From assembly GCF_000317225.1 (NCBI RefSeq), contig NZ_AJLL01000038.1:1-62303 (forward strand): 62,303 nt of DNA, in the 5' to 3' direction. The notes beneath the pieces are model-generated. The model did not search any database and was not told the origin of the DNA. It saw only the letters and a program-made list of their open reading frames with translations. Both the position numbers and the translations under genes were made by a program. Shown here one piece after another: positions 42,987 through 50,918 of the stretch; the stretch's first letter is position 1, and the number at the start of each line of letters is the position of its first letter. The stretch comes from Fischerella thermalis PCC 7521 (lineage in GTDB: Bacteria; Cyanobacteriota; Cyanobacteriia; Cyanobacteriales; Nostocaceae).

Positions 42987-44483
42987 GTGTATTTGTCGTC
43001 AAGTTCTGTCCCTTGTCCTGGTCTTTTTTACAGTACATCCGCGCGAGACGGAAGACTATTTCGTATCCGGATTCCTGGAGGAATCGTCACTACTAGGCAG
43101 TTTCGGATTGTAGCTGATTTAGCTGAGAAATTCGGTGCAGGCTACGTTAACATTACTAATCGTGCCAATTTACAAATTCGTGAAGTTCATACACAAATAA
43201 CTTCTGAAGTTCTGCACCTACTCCAAGACATTGGTTTAGCCTCACCAAATCCGGGTGTTGATCATCTGCGTAACATCATGGGTAGTCCGACAGCAGGTAT
43301 TGATTCCGAAGAATTGATTGATACGCGATCGCTCATTCGCAAACTGGATAACTATATCAGCAGCCATGTTGAACTTGCGCCCCTGTCACCTAAATTCAGC
43401 ATTGCAGTTGATGGTGGAGGCGCGCTAAAGGTGTGCGATCGCCCTAACGATATCATTTTGACTGCTGTGGAACTCAGTACACAGATATACTTTCACCTCA
43501 AGCTGAATTTAGGCGAATCATCTACAAATACAGGCATATTATTGCAACCCCAAGAATGTGTAGACGTAGTGAGTGCGATCGCCAAAGTTTATTTACAGTA
43601 TTCTGCACTCGAGAAAGAGAATCTCACGCCTTATCGCAAATCACCCAAAGTTCGTTTATTTGAAGTTCTGCATACCTTGAGTATAGAACGATTTCTCCAA
43701 GAAGTAGAAAGTCATCTTTCTTACCCTTTGCGGCGACTTTCCCATCTCCCCACCATCTTACCTCCTCATCCACACCTAAATCGCTATCTCCACCTTGGTG
43801 TTCACCCCCAAAGACAACAGGAACTTTTCTACATTGGTGTTGTGCTACCACTAGGTAAATTGGAAACATGGCAAATGCAGGGATTAGCAGATATTGCCCA
43901 GGGCTATGGTATTGGTAAACTGAGGCTTACACCCTGGCAGAATCTACTATTAACAGATATTCCAAAGCAGTATATTCACGAAGTTCAAAGTAAAATTGAG
44001 AACTTAAAATTGCATTGGTCTGCAACCAATCTATATAGCGCCTTAGTTGCTTGTGCTGGTAGTACAGGATGTGCATCCTCAGCTACGGATACAAAAAATC
44101 ACGCCCTCATGTTAGCTGAGTATCTGGATCAACGCGTTACTCTCAATCAACCTGTGAATATTCACTTTACAGGGTGTCCAAAATCCTGCGCCCAATACAA
44201 CAATAGTGATATTACTCTCTTGGGCATCAGTGAAGACAACTATCAGATCTACGTTGGAGACAGTGATGATGAAAGCAAATTTGGGCGAGTACTTTACCAG
44301 GCTGTACCTTTTGCAGAATTGCCTCCATTGATAGAAAAAATTCTCCAACTTTATATTGCAAGACGCCAAACTCGCCACGAATCACTAGGAGAATTTGCCA
44401 ACCGACATGGTATTGCACAGTTGCAACAGATTGTTGAGGGAGATGGGGAGGTGGGAGGTGTGGGGAGTGTGAGGAGTGTGTAG
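42987..44483 (+). CDS. cobG: Precorrin-3B synthase-like CobG
   Basis: A 498-residue nitrite/sulfite-reductase-like haemoprotein. The start is taken as the GTG at 42987, eight bases after AAGGAG. An earlier in-frame ATG lies inside the riboswitch and is rejected. Two ferredoxin-like half repeats (IRIPGGIVTTRQF and VVLPLGKLETWQMQGLADIA) are followed by the 4Fe-4S/sirohaem motif CAGSTGC...CPKSC (C-x5-C, C-x3-C). CobG oxidises precorrin-3A with oxygen in the aerobic B12 route. The last residues (GGVGSVRSV) and stop codon come from a tandem repeat. It is first in the run cobG-cobH-cobI-cobJ. Confidence 0.9.
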   Translation: MYLSSSSVPCPGLFYSTSARDGRLFRIRIPGGIVTTRQFRIVADLAEKFGAGYVNITNRANLQIREVHTQITSEVLHLLQDIGLASPNPGVDHLRNIMGSPTAGIDSEELIDTRSLIRKLDNYISSHVELAPLSPKFSIAVDGGGALKVCDRPNDIILTAVELSTQIYFHLKLNLGESSTNTGILLQPQECVDVVSAIAKVYLQYSALEKENLTPYRKSPKVRLFEVLHTLSIERFLQEVESHLSYPLRRLSHLPTILPPHPHLNRYLHLGVHPQRQQELFYIGVVLPLGKLETWQMQGLADIAQGYGIGKLRLTPWQNLLLTDIPKQYIHEVQSKIENLKLHWSATNLYSALVACAGSTGCASSATDTKNHALMLAEYLDQRVTLNQPVNIHFTGCPKSCAQYNNSDITLLGISEDNYQIYVGDSDDESKFGRVLYQAVPFAELPPLIEKILQLYIARRQTRHESLGEFANRHGIAQLQQIVEGDGEVGGVGSVRSV

Positions 44484-44571
44484 ACGCGCAAGCGGCTTCC
44501 CGTAGGGTGGAGTGTGAGGAGTGTGTAGACGCGCAAGCGGCTTCCCGTAGGGTGGAGTGTGAGGAGTGTGG
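44466..44571. repeat. 45-base tandem repeat at the cobG 3' end
   Basis: Two full units (44466-44510, 44511-44555) and a 16-base third start. Each unit contains AGTGTGAGGAGTGTG, then TAGACGCGCAAGCGGCTTCC and CGTAGGGTGG. The first unit supplies the cobG stop codon TAG. TAGACGCG...GCTTCC fragments recur near 61280 and 61530. Confidence 0.9.
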
Positions 44572-44582
44572 GAATAAACACT

Positions 44583-44635
44583 AAATACTAACCAACAACC
44601 ACCAACCACCAACCAACAACCAACAACCAACTCTT
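44583..44635. repeat. Short tandem repeats before cobH
   Basis: ACCAACAACCACCAACCACC and further CAACCAACAACC units fill the gap between the cobG tandem repeat and the ATG of cobH. Confidence 0.75.
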
Positions 44636-44640
44636 AGATA

Positions 44641-45270
44641 ATGACCATTGACTACATTCGAGATGGAAATGAAATATATCGTCAATCCTTTGCCATTATT
44701 CGGGCTGAGGCAAATTTATCTGTCCTTGCTCCGGATGTGGCGAAAGTGGCAGTGCGTTTGATTCATGCCTGTGGTATGACTGATATTGTTGATGATTTAG
44801 TCGCTTCACCTACTGCTATTGTATCTGGACGTGCTGCGATCGCAGTAGGCGCACCAATTTTGTGTGATTGTCGCATGGTGGCAGAAGGAATTACCCGTAA
44901 GCGCCTACCAGCAGACAATGCGGTGATTTGTACTCTTAATCGCCCTGAAGTGCCAGAACTCGCTCAAAAACTGCAAAATACTCGTTCGGCTGCGGCTTTA
45001 GAATTGTGGAGACCCCACCTAGAAGGATCTGTCGTAGCCATTGGTAACGCACCTACTGCTCTATTTCGACTCTTGGAAATGCTGGATGAAGGCGCACCTA
45101 AACCTGCATTGATTCTTGGTTTTCCGGTTGGGTTTGTAGGAGCCGCAGAGTCAAAAGCAGCACTAGCAGCAGATAGTCGTGGTGTGCCATTTATGACATT
45201 AAAGGGACGGCGAGGAGGAAGTGCGATCGCAGCTGCCGCAGTTAACGCCCTAGCAACGGAGAAGGAATAA
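44641..45270 (+). CDS. cobH: Precorrin-8X methylmutase (CbiC/CobH)
   Basis: A 209-residue enzyme that moves the C11 methyl group to C12, giving hydrogenobyrinate or cobyrinate. The catalytic His42 is in VRLIHACGMTDIV. Conserved stretches are IIRAEANLS, GAPILCDCRMVAEGI, GNAPTALFRLLEML, GFPVGFVGAAESK and MTLKGRRGGS near the C-terminus. The stop codon overlaps the start of cobI (TAATGA), so translational coupling is certain by position. Confidence 0.93.
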   Translation: MTIDYIRDGNEIYRQSFAIIRAEANLSVLAPDVAKVAVRLIHACGMTDIVDDLVASPTAIVSGRAAIAVGAPILCDCRMVAEGITRKRLPADNAVICTLNRPEVPELAQKLQNTRSAAALELWRPHLEGSVVAIGNAPTALFRLLEMLDEGAPKPALILGFPVGFVGAAESKAALAADSRGVPFMTLKGRRGGSAIAAAAVNALATEKE

Positions 45271-45968
45271 TGAAAGGTCGTCTTTATGGTGTTGGTGTTG
45301 GACCTGGAGATCCAGAGCTATTGACTCTCAAGGCATTACGCTTGTTAAGGACTTGTCCGGTAGTTGCCTATCAATCAGCAGAAGACAAAGAAAGTGTCGC
45401 CAGGGGTATCGTAGCTGAATATCTCCCTGGTAACCAAATCGAAGTCAAGTATCATCTTCCTCGTGCCCTCGATCCTTACGCAGCACAACCAATTTACGAC
45501 CAAGTTGTTACACCTATTGCTGAACATCTCGCAGCCGGACGGGACGTAGTAGTCTTGTGTGAAGGCGATCCGTTATTTTACGGTTCCTTTATGTATGTGT
45601 TTACACGATTATCCGACCAGTTTGAAACAGAAGTCGTACCAGGAGTTTCCTCACCGATGGGCTGCGCTTCTGCATTGTCAGTTCCCCTGACTTATCGTGA
45701 TGATGTTTTTAGCGTTTTACCAGCCACCCTACCAGCCGAAACTCTGAAAGCACAATTATTAAACGCTGATGCAGCAGCAATTATTAAACTGCGGCGACAT
45801 TTTGCGAAAGTCCGGGATGTGTTGCATCACTTAGGATTAGCATCAAGGGCACGTTACATTGAACGAGGAACAATGATCAATCAAAAGATAATTTCTTTGG
45901 ATGAAGTATATCCTGATCAAGTACCTTATTTTTCAATGATTTTGGTTCCCAGTCAAAGTCGGTTATGA
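45270..45968 (+). CDS. cobI: Precorrin-2 C20-methyltransferase (CbiL/CobI)
   Basis: A 232-residue tetrapyrrole methylase. GVGVGPGDPELLTLKALR (N-terminal SAM site), YHLPRAL, VVVLCEGDPLFYGSFMYV, EVVPGVSSPMGCASALSVPL and YFSMILVPS are present. It adds the methyl group at C20 of precorrin-2, the product of CobA and a substrate of the corrin branch. It overlaps cobH by one base. Cyanobacterial length is normal. Confidence 0.93.
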   Translation: MKGRLYGVGVGPGDPELLTLKALRLLRTCPVVAYQSAEDKESVARGIVAEYLPGNQIEVKYHLPRALDPYAAQPIYDQVVTPIAEHLAAGRDVVVLCEGDPLFYGSFMYVFTRLSDQFETEVVPGVSSPMGCASALSVPLTYRDDVFSVLPATLPAETLKAQLLNADAAAIIKLRRHFAKVRDVLHHLGLASRARYIERGTMINQKIISLDEVYPDQVPYFSMILVPSQSRL

Positions 45969-46176
45969 GACAGCATGCTTCTCGCAACAAATCTTGTGTT
46001 ACACTCTCAACAATGTCTGTATAGCATGACTAAATCATTAGTGAGAGACAAGATCCTCGACTTCTCAGCAAAAGTCGGGGAGCAGGGCTTTGCGATTCTC
46101 ACCAATCATATAGGCTTGCTATAGTATTTCTGGGCTTCTGAATCAGAATTCAACCAATATAAATGTTTTGGTCTTC

Positions 46177-46233
46177 GTGTCTTTGTGTCTTGGTGGTTCA
46201 AGATTTTTTAACCCACCAAAACACAAAGACACC
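46177..46233. repeat. Dispersed inverted repeat, family R2, copy 3
   Basis: GTGTCTTTGTGTCTTGGTGG and CCACCAAAACACAAAGACAC form a near-perfect hairpin around an AT-rich loop. It ends 27 bases before the cobJ start and is within the putative cobIJ transcript. The rest of 45969-46176 has no gene; 46052-46083 holds a small inverted repeat. Confidence 0.8.
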
Positions 46234-46260
46234 AATTTCTTTCAATTTCAGCTAATTCAT

Positions 46261-48021
46261 ATGACTAAAATTGCACCTGCCATTATTGTGCTGGGTAACA
46301 AAAGCATCCCCGTCGCCCGTAAAATCATCAGTATCTTACCAGAAGCACAGTTATATGGACTAGCCGGACGCACTTCCGAGGTAGATGTGATTTTTACAGA
46401 GTTTGGAGTCACACTGCGGGAGTTGTTTGCAAACGGTACACCCATTATTGGCTTTTGTGCTACAGGTATTTTGATCAGAACCTTAGCACCACTGCTTGCC
46501 AACAAGCGACAGGAACCTCCAGTTTTAGCAGTTGCAGAGGATGGTAGTGCAGTAGTACCCCTCTTGGGAGGACTCAATGGTGTTAATAATTTGGCGCGAC
46601 AAATCGCCAGTGTATTAGGTGTTAAACCTGCCATCACAACGACTGGTGATATTCGCTTTGGCGTCACATTGGAAGACCCGCCAGTAGGTTATCGTTTGTC
46701 TAACCCAGAATATGCGAAGGTCTTTATGTCTGACCTCTTGGCAGGACATGCGGTGCAGTTAAAAGGTAAAGCAGCTTGGCTGAGGAACAGTTCTTTACCT
46801 ATTGCTCAGAATGCAGAAAGAGTTATAGAAGTTACTGAAAAGGCAGTATTTTCCACAGCAACCCACCTGGTCTATCATCCTGCAACAGTGGCAATTGGAA
46901 TTACTCCCCTCAATCCCCCGTTACAAAGAGGGGAAGGTTCAGAGTTAGTCGCCTTAGTACAGCAAATGCTAGCAGATGCAGAGTTAGCTCCAGCCTCTGT
47001 TGCGGGAGTTTTTGCCAGTATCTCAGATGCTGCTGAATCTGGTTTGGAAGCGATCGCTAATTCTCTTAATGTGCCAATTCGTTTTTTTACTGCCGATGCG
47101 ATCGCTCAAGTTATGTCTCAAAATACTACCGCAGATGTAGCTGTAGCAGCAGCTTTAGCAGCTTCTGGTGGTGAATTGATTGGACAGCAGCAAACAGCAA
47201 ATTTTTCCTGTGCCATTGCGATCGCACCTTTACCCATCGACATCAACACCACAGGTACACCACGGGGACGGCTGGTAATTGTTGGTACAGGTCCAGGCAG
47301 AAGTGATTGGATGTCACCAGAAGTCAAAGAAATTTTACGTAATGCCACTGATTTTGTTGGTTATTCTACTTACCTGGATTTAATTAATGCCTTCACCAAA
47401 GGCAAACGCCTGCATGAATCAGACAATCGGGAAGAAATTGCCCGGGCAAAGGCAGCCCTGGATTTAGCAGCAGAGGGACGGTTTGTCGCAGTGGTATCCT
47501 CTGGAGATCCTGGAATCTATGCAATGGCAGCAGCAGTATTTGAAGTACTAGATAAACAAGCAAAGCCAGAATGGCAAGGTATCGAAATTCAAGTAGCACC
47601 AGGTATTTCCGCCATGCAGGCAGCTGCAGCGAAGATAGGTGCGCCTCTTGGTCATGATTTCTGTGCAATTTCCCTCTCAGATATTTTAAAGCCTTGGTCA
47701 ATTATCGAACAACGCATTACTGCTGCCGCCCAAGCAGATTTTGTCATTGCTTTTTATAACCCAGTGTCCAAGCAACGCACCTGGCAATTAGCAGAGGCAC
47801 AAAAGATACTGCGGCGTCACCGTTCCCCGGAAACCCCAGTGGTACTAGCACGCAACCTCGGTAGAGAGGCTGAATCTGCTGTGGTGTGTACTCTGGAAAA
47901 TTTAGTACCAGAACATGCTGATATGCGGACAGTTATTCTTGTTGGTTCGAGCAAAACCCGGATGATCCAAAAGCGAGATGGTGGTATTTGGGTTTATACT
48001 CCCCGTCGCTATGATGATTAA
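46261..48021 (+). CDS. cobJ: CbiG-CobJ fusion: cobalt-precorrin-5A hydrolase and precorrin-3B C17-methyltransferase
   Basis: A 586-residue fusion from the ATG at 46261. An upstream start would translate the R2 hairpin. The CbiG part (about 1-330) shows PIIGFCATGILIRTLAPLL, AVAEDGSAVVPLLGGLNGVN, PAITTTGD and VFASISDAAESGLEAIA. The CobJ methylase part (about 340-580) shows RLVIVGTGPGRSDWMSPEV, VVSSGDPGIYAMAAAV, VAPGISAMQAAAAKIGAPL and VILVGSSKT. CbiG opens the lactone in the anaerobic route, while CobJ contracts the ring with C17 methylation. In the hinge near residues 215-230 the stretch PLNPPLQRGEG is repeat-derived. Confidence 0.92.
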   Translation: MTKIAPAIIVLGNKSIPVARKIISILPEAQLYGLAGRTSEVDVIFTEFGVTLRELFANGTPIIGFCATGILIRTLAPLLANKRQEPPVLAVAEDGSAVVPLLGGLNGVNNLARQIASVLGVKPAITTTGDIRFGVTLEDPPVGYRLSNPEYAKVFMSDLLAGHAVQLKGKAAWLRNSSLPIAQNAERVIEVTEKAVFSTATHLVYHPATVAIGITPLNPPLQRGEGSELVALVQQMLADAELAPASVAGVFASISDAAESGLEAIANSLNVPIRFFTADAIAQVMSQNTTADVAVAAALAASGGELIGQQQTANFSCAIAIAPLPIDINTTGTPRGRLVIVGTGPGRSDWMSPEVKEILRNATDFVGYSTYLDLINAFTKGKRLHESDNREEIARAKAALDLAAEGRFVAVVSSGDPGIYAMAAAVFEVLDKQAKPEWQGIEIQVAPGISAMQAAAAKIGAPLGHDFCAISLSDILKPWSIIEQRITAAAQADFVIAFYNPVSKQRTWQLAEAQKILRRHRSPETPVVLARNLGREAESAVVCTLENLVPEHADMRTVILVGSSKTRMIQKRDGGIWVYTPRRYDD

Positions 48022-48065
48022 CGGAAGTTCGCAATCAGTAATCACTGTGTAATGGGAAAAACCAA

Positions 48066-48539
48066 TTACCTGCTATCTACAGTTTTGAGCAAATGATTGA
48101 TTTGTTGCAGTGCTACTTCTATTTTCTGTTCCGCAACAGGTGATAGAGTTTCGCCCAATTCAAAGTTTACTCCTGGCACTGTTACCCACCATGCTTGCGG
48201 TGAGCGACCATAAAGAGCTTGTGTAAGTGCGAGTAGATAACTAGGGTTGCTGCTGTGTCCCATCGTTACAGTGGTATCGACAAGTTCTATAGGAGACACT
48301 TGCACATCCTGTTCCACTGTGGCAGGATACGCATCCACAAAGATAGCAACATCAAAATTGACCAGAATTTCAGCCAGTTCCGGAGTGAGTTGATGAACAC
48401 ACAATGTATACAAATTCGCAAGTTTCCAACTTGCTATCAAATTACTTACCCGTTGTCCTATACCATCATCACTACGCAGTTCGTTGCCGTAGCCAATCAA
48501 TAGGATGGCTGGGTAAGCGTTAATGATAACATTGTCCAT
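48066..48539 (-). CDS. Hydrogenase maturation protease (M52 family)
   Basis: A 157-residue nickel-dependent endopeptidase of the HybD/HoxW type, started at the ATG at 48539. LLIGYGNELRSDDGIGQRV carries the metal-binding Glu and the conserved GN/DDG motif. VAIFVDAYPATVE contains the second conserved Asp, and MGHSSNPSYLL the His. It cleaves the C-terminus of a NiFe-hydrogenase large subunit after metal insertion. No hydrogenase genes are in the window, so whether it serves the bidirectional Hox or the uptake Hup enzyme is open. Sequence form favours the HoxW side weakly. Confidence 0.85.
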   Translation of the reverse strand: MDNVIINAYPAILLIGYGNELRSDDGIGQRVSNLIASWKLANLYTLCVHQLTPELAEILVNFDVAIFVDAYPATVEQDVQVSPIELVDTTVTMGHSSNPSYLLALTQALYGRSPQAWWVTVPGVNFELGETLSPVAEQKIEVALQQINHLLKTVDSR

Positions 48540-48601
48540 CGTTTTTGATGAAAATCCAAAGGCTGGTAGCACAACTCCTCTAAAGATAACTCAATCAAGA
48601 C

Positions 48602-48685
48602 TTACGCAAGATCTGACCGAAAATCTTGTTCTTTGCGTAGTGGTAATTCATGAATTACCGCTACGCATTGTTACGTTTTGCGTAA
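48602..48685. mobile_element. Candidate MITE-like element
   Basis: The terminal inverted repeat TTACGCAA (48602-48609) / TTGCGTAA (48678-48685) encloses a 34-base near-perfect palindrome at 48634-48667: arms TGCGTAGTGGTAATTCA / TGAATTACCGCTACGCA. There is no coding capacity. It lies between the maturation protease and the cyclase gene. Confidence 0.55.
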
Positions 48686-49052
48686 TTCCTATCAACCAAA
48701 GAATAGACTTGTTGCAAAAGTCCAATTAACCCCCCTCTGCGAAACCGCCGAGAGCGTGCCGTAGACGGGGTGAGGTGAATATCTAAAATAAATTACACCT
48801 TATTTAATCCACAATCCTTAGTTGTCGGAATGGCTTAGAGAGTGCCATAAAGAATAAGGGTTTAACTCTGGCATATCTCCTGCGCATGTTTTCAAGTTGG
48901 TAGTCTACAATTACTGGGGGTCTGAATCCCTTTGTAATTGGTTCCTTCTGCCGAACGGGCAAATGTTCGCCGGAACTTGCATGGCGACCGCTTTCGGGAA
49001 CCTCCAAGGGCGCAGTGGCTCCTCTGTCTGCCTTTCTTCTTCAATCACAACT
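48686..49052. other. GC-richer spacer upstream of the cyclase gene
   Basis: Contains GCCGAGAGCGTGCCGTAGAC-type repeat debris near 48750 and the palindrome CGAACGGGCAAATGTTCGCCGG near 48954. An open frame joins the cyclase frame from 48897, but its residues show no family signal, so it is not counted as coding. Confidence 0.45.
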
Positions 49053-50660
49053 ATGACTGAACTCAAACTGCGTTTACAACAGGGAAATACAGAAAGAACA
49101 GTAACAGTCAATCAAGATGTGTTCACTATTGGGCGATTACCGGAGTGTGATTTGTACTTGCCCTTTGGGGGGGTTTCCCGTTGGCACGCTCGTTTGCTCA
49201 AAACAGCTGCTGGCGTGTGGACAATTGAGGACATGGGCAGCAAAAATGGCACACAATTGAACGATCGCCTTGTCAGTTCTCCCCAACAGGTGCGTCACGG
49301 TGACATTATTTGGCTAGGAGATGTGAGTATGCTGGTACTGTTGGCGCAACCTGTGGAAACAGTTATACCTAAGCAGGTTGACACAGCCGAACACAGAACT
49401 ATTTTTCACAACGTTAAACAATTGCAAGAGCAATGGATACAAGCTGATAGTGACAATGGTGATATCAGTAATAAAGATAAAAGTATTGCTCGCCTGAAAG
49501 ATTTAGTTGATATAGCCAAAAATCTTTCGGCTGCGGCTTCTATGGAAGAAATTTTCTCTCAAGTTCAAGAAGTTGTTTTTCGTTACTTAGGTAGTATTGA
49601 TCGTTTGGCATTATTAATTGATGTCAGTGGTGGTGGCAAATTAGAAATATTAAGTTCTGCGACTAGAAGCACCTGTCAACACGAAAATCTACCTAACGAT
49701 GGCAGTTGGATCAGTCGTAGTATCTGTCAAAAAGTCTTTGAACAAAAAGTTGCGATTCAAACTGCTGATGCTCAACTTGACGAACGTTTTGCAGGCGAAC
49801 ACAGTATTTTGGTTAAAGACATTCGCAGCGCTATGGCTGTGCCTTTGTGGGATGAAAATAAGGTGGTGGGTGTGCTTTATGCCGATGCTCATCTTTCTTC
49901 CTACCATTGGGCAAAAGAAGGTGAAGAAGAACTCAGCTTTTTTTCCGCTTTGGCGAACCTTGTTGCTTCCAGTGTCCAACGTTGGTTATTAGCAGATAAA
50001 CTCAAAAGTGAAGAAGTCATTCGTCATAGACTTGAACGCTATCACTCCCCGGCAGTTGTACAGCAGTTGATCGCAGTGGGAGCATTACCAGATGGACGCT
50101 TAGCCCCCCGAGAAAGTGAAATTAGTATTTTGTTTGCGGACATTGTAGGTTTTACTGCCATCTCCGAACGGTTCACTGCTAGAGAAATTGCAGAATTGCT
50201 CAATAAATTATTTGAGGAGATGTTAAAAGAAGTCTTTGCCTACGGCGGCACTTTAGATAAATATATTGGCGATTGCATCATGGCATTTTTTGGCGCTCCT
50301 GAACCACAATCAGATCACGCCGATCGCGCCGTGTCCGCAGCCTTGAAAATGCTCACGCGTCTGGAACATCTCAACACTAGTAACTTTTGGCAAGAACCAC
50401 TGCAATTACGCATTGCCATTAACAGTGGTAAGGCTGTGGTTGGGGATGTGGGCAGTTCTCAAAGAGTAGATTACACAGCTCTAGGTGCGACGATAAATTT
50501 GGCTGCGCGTATGGAAGCCGTTTGTCCCCCTAGTGAGTGCGTCGTCAGTGAAGCCACTTACAAAATGCTTTCCCAACCTGCATACTTCCATGAAATGGGA
50601 GATTATCGGTTTAAAGGCATTAATCGCTTAGTTAAGGTGTATCAGACGAAATTGCATTAA
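49053..50660 (+). CDS. Adenylate cyclase with FHA and GAF domains
   Basis: A 535-residue signalling enzyme from the ATG at 49053. The FHA domain (about 24-95) has IGR (26-28), SRWHA (42-46) and KNGT (64-67), so it should bind phospho-Thr. A GAF domain follows (about 150-310). A class III cyclase domain (about 350-535) carries metal Asp363 in FADIVGFT and Asp407 in KYIGD, Lys403 for the base, Asp473/Thr475 in DYTALG, and transition-state Asn482 and Arg486. The Lys-Asp/Thr pairing indicates ATP to cAMP. It is a soluble protein and monocistronic. Confidence 0.92.
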   Translation: MTELKLRLQQGNTERTVTVNQDVFTIGRLPECDLYLPFGGVSRWHARLLKTAAGVWTIEDMGSKNGTQLNDRLVSSPQQVRHGDIIWLGDVSMLVLLAQPVETVIPKQVDTAEHRTIFHNVKQLQEQWIQADSDNGDISNKDKSIARLKDLVDIAKNLSAAASMEEIFSQVQEVVFRYLGSIDRLALLIDVSGGGKLEILSSATRSTCQHENLPNDGSWISRSICQKVFEQKVAIQTADAQLDERFAGEHSILVKDIRSAMAVPLWDENKVVGVLYADAHLSSYHWAKEGEEELSFFSALANLVASSVQRWLLADKLKSEEVIRHRLERYHSPAVVQQLIAVGALPDGRLAPRESEISILFADIVGFTAISERFTAREIAELLNKLFEEMLKEVFAYGGTLDKYIGDCIMAFFGAPEPQSDHADRAVSAALKMLTRLEHLNTSNFWQEPLQLRIAINSGKAVVGDVGSSQRVDYTALGATINLAARMEAVCPPSECVVSEATYKMLSQPAYFHEMGDYRFKGINRLVKVYQTKLH

Positions 50661-50866
50661 TTTGGTTGATGGTTGATTGTTGTTTGCTCCAATCAACAAA
50701 CAACTACCAACAATCATTAATACATATAATTACTTAAGTGCTTGTATTTTTTTATGCATTTAGATTGCGAAAGATTAACATTTGCCAACCAAGTCTTGCC
50801 GAAAAGTCTAAAATCTTTATGGAAGCTAACAGTATGAACACGGGTAAGCATTTAGAATAGACCCTT

Positions 50867-50885
50867 TGCAAAAGTGACTTTTGCA
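50867..50885. promoter_or_regulatory. Perfect inverted repeat in the SSADH leader
   Basis: TGCAAAAGT-G-ACTTTTGCA, 9-base arms, ending 33 bases before the start codon. It could be a dimeric-regulator operator or a short RNA hairpin. It is suggestive only. Confidence 0.5.
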
Positions 50886-50918
50886 CTTTCTTAAATTATT
50901 TTTTACGGGAGGTTGGCT

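Noticed and set aside
44351-44630. Minus-strand frames with repeated LLTLHPTGSRLRVYT
   Set aside because: They are the translation of the 45-base tandem repeat on the wrong strand, not a repeat protein.
46168-46260. N-terminal extension of CobJ by 31 residues
   Set aside because: These codons lie in the R2 hairpin, and the CbiG domain starts right after the ATG at 46261.
48897-49052. N-terminal extension of the adenylate cyclase by 52 residues
   Set aside because: The added residues show no conserved feature, and the FHA domain starts normally a few residues after the ATG at 49053.
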